From an uncultured Rhodospirillales bacterium (GTDB taxonomy: Bacteria > Pseudomonadota > Alphaproteobacteria > ATCC43930 > CGMCC-115725): a DNA stretch of 32,995 nucleotides. Below are positions 32,705-32,995 of this stretch, in pieces. A program made the position numbers and the translations under genes. The DNA is taken from positions 1-32,995 of the forward strand of contig CAIKMD010000005.1 in NCBI GenBank assembly GCA_903828515.1. The letters run 5' to 3'. The notes under the pieces were generated by a model. It did not search any database. It was given only the letters and a program-made list of their open reading frames with translations, and was not told the origin of the DNA. Position 1 is the first letter of the stretch. Each line of letters starts with the position of its first letter.

Positions 32705-32995
<291 letters not shown>

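Overview
The window is a GC-rich chromosomal segment from an alphaproteobacterium; a Rhodospirillales-like lineage is plausible but not proven. The evidence is the str/S10-spc-alpha gene order with adk directly after secY and no rpmJ or infA in between, an ATP12-type F1-ATPase chaperone gene, a DUF1489 gene (a family I know from Alphaproteobacteria), a MaeB-type malic enzyme, and the 5' end of a 16S rRNA gene. I see no insertion sequence, prophage, integrase or CRISPR array. Most of the window is conserved housekeeping DNA.

Region 1 (1-14426, + strand): the 3' end of tuf is followed by one long ribosomal protein cluster: rpsJ-rplC-rplD-rplW-rplB-rpsS-rplV-rpsC-rplP-rpmC-rpsQ (S10), rplN-rplX-rplE-rpsN-rpsH-rplF-rplR-rpsE-rpmD-rplO-secY-adk (spc), and rpsM-rpsK-rpoA-rplQ (alpha). 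Genes are tightly packed, with many 1- or 4-base stop/start overlaps and TTG or GTG starts for rpsS, adk, rpsM and rpoA. A strong sigma70-type promoter (TTGACT-18-TATAAG) overlaps the adk stop codon and should start a separate alpha-operon transcript. A perfect 9-bp hairpin closes the cluster. Several ribosomal proteins carry extra tails: L30 has about 80 extra N-terminal residues, S5 an RGG-like N-terminus, and S17 and L22 C-terminal tails.

Region 2 (14469-26256, - strand, read right to left): lipB, a Tat-type class A beta-lactamase, a Deg/HtrA protease, rarA/mgsA, a small secreted YXWGXW-like protein, an RluC-type pseudouridine synthase, an ATP12 chaperone, the carboxylase genes pccB and pccA with a short degenerate GIY-YIG gene between them, an acylphosphatase, and an LplT-like MFS transporter. 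Several junctions are ATGA overlaps (degP/rarA, rluC/ATP12, pccA/acyP), so parts of this block are translationally coupled.

Region 3 (26352-32325): tRNA-Leu(GAG) lies 23 nt before maeB (+ strand). A bidirectional terminator separates maeB from a secreted LTXXQ/Spy-like protein (-). A cytosolic PAS hybrid histidine kinase (+) follows, then a MazF/AbrB-type toxin-antitoxin pair (-) and a divergent DUF1489 gene (+).

Region 4 (32326-32995): an rRNA operon leader with a consensus promoter (TTGACT-17-TATAAG, the same hexamers as the rpsM promoter), a boxA-like element, and the first ~290 nt of 16S rRNA, running off the right edge.

I did not find a clear new multi-gene system. The least ordinary features are the degenerate GIY-YIG protein inside the acyl-CoA carboxylase operon, the long L30 extension, the tRNA-maeB linkage, and several unexplained hairpins at gene junctions.
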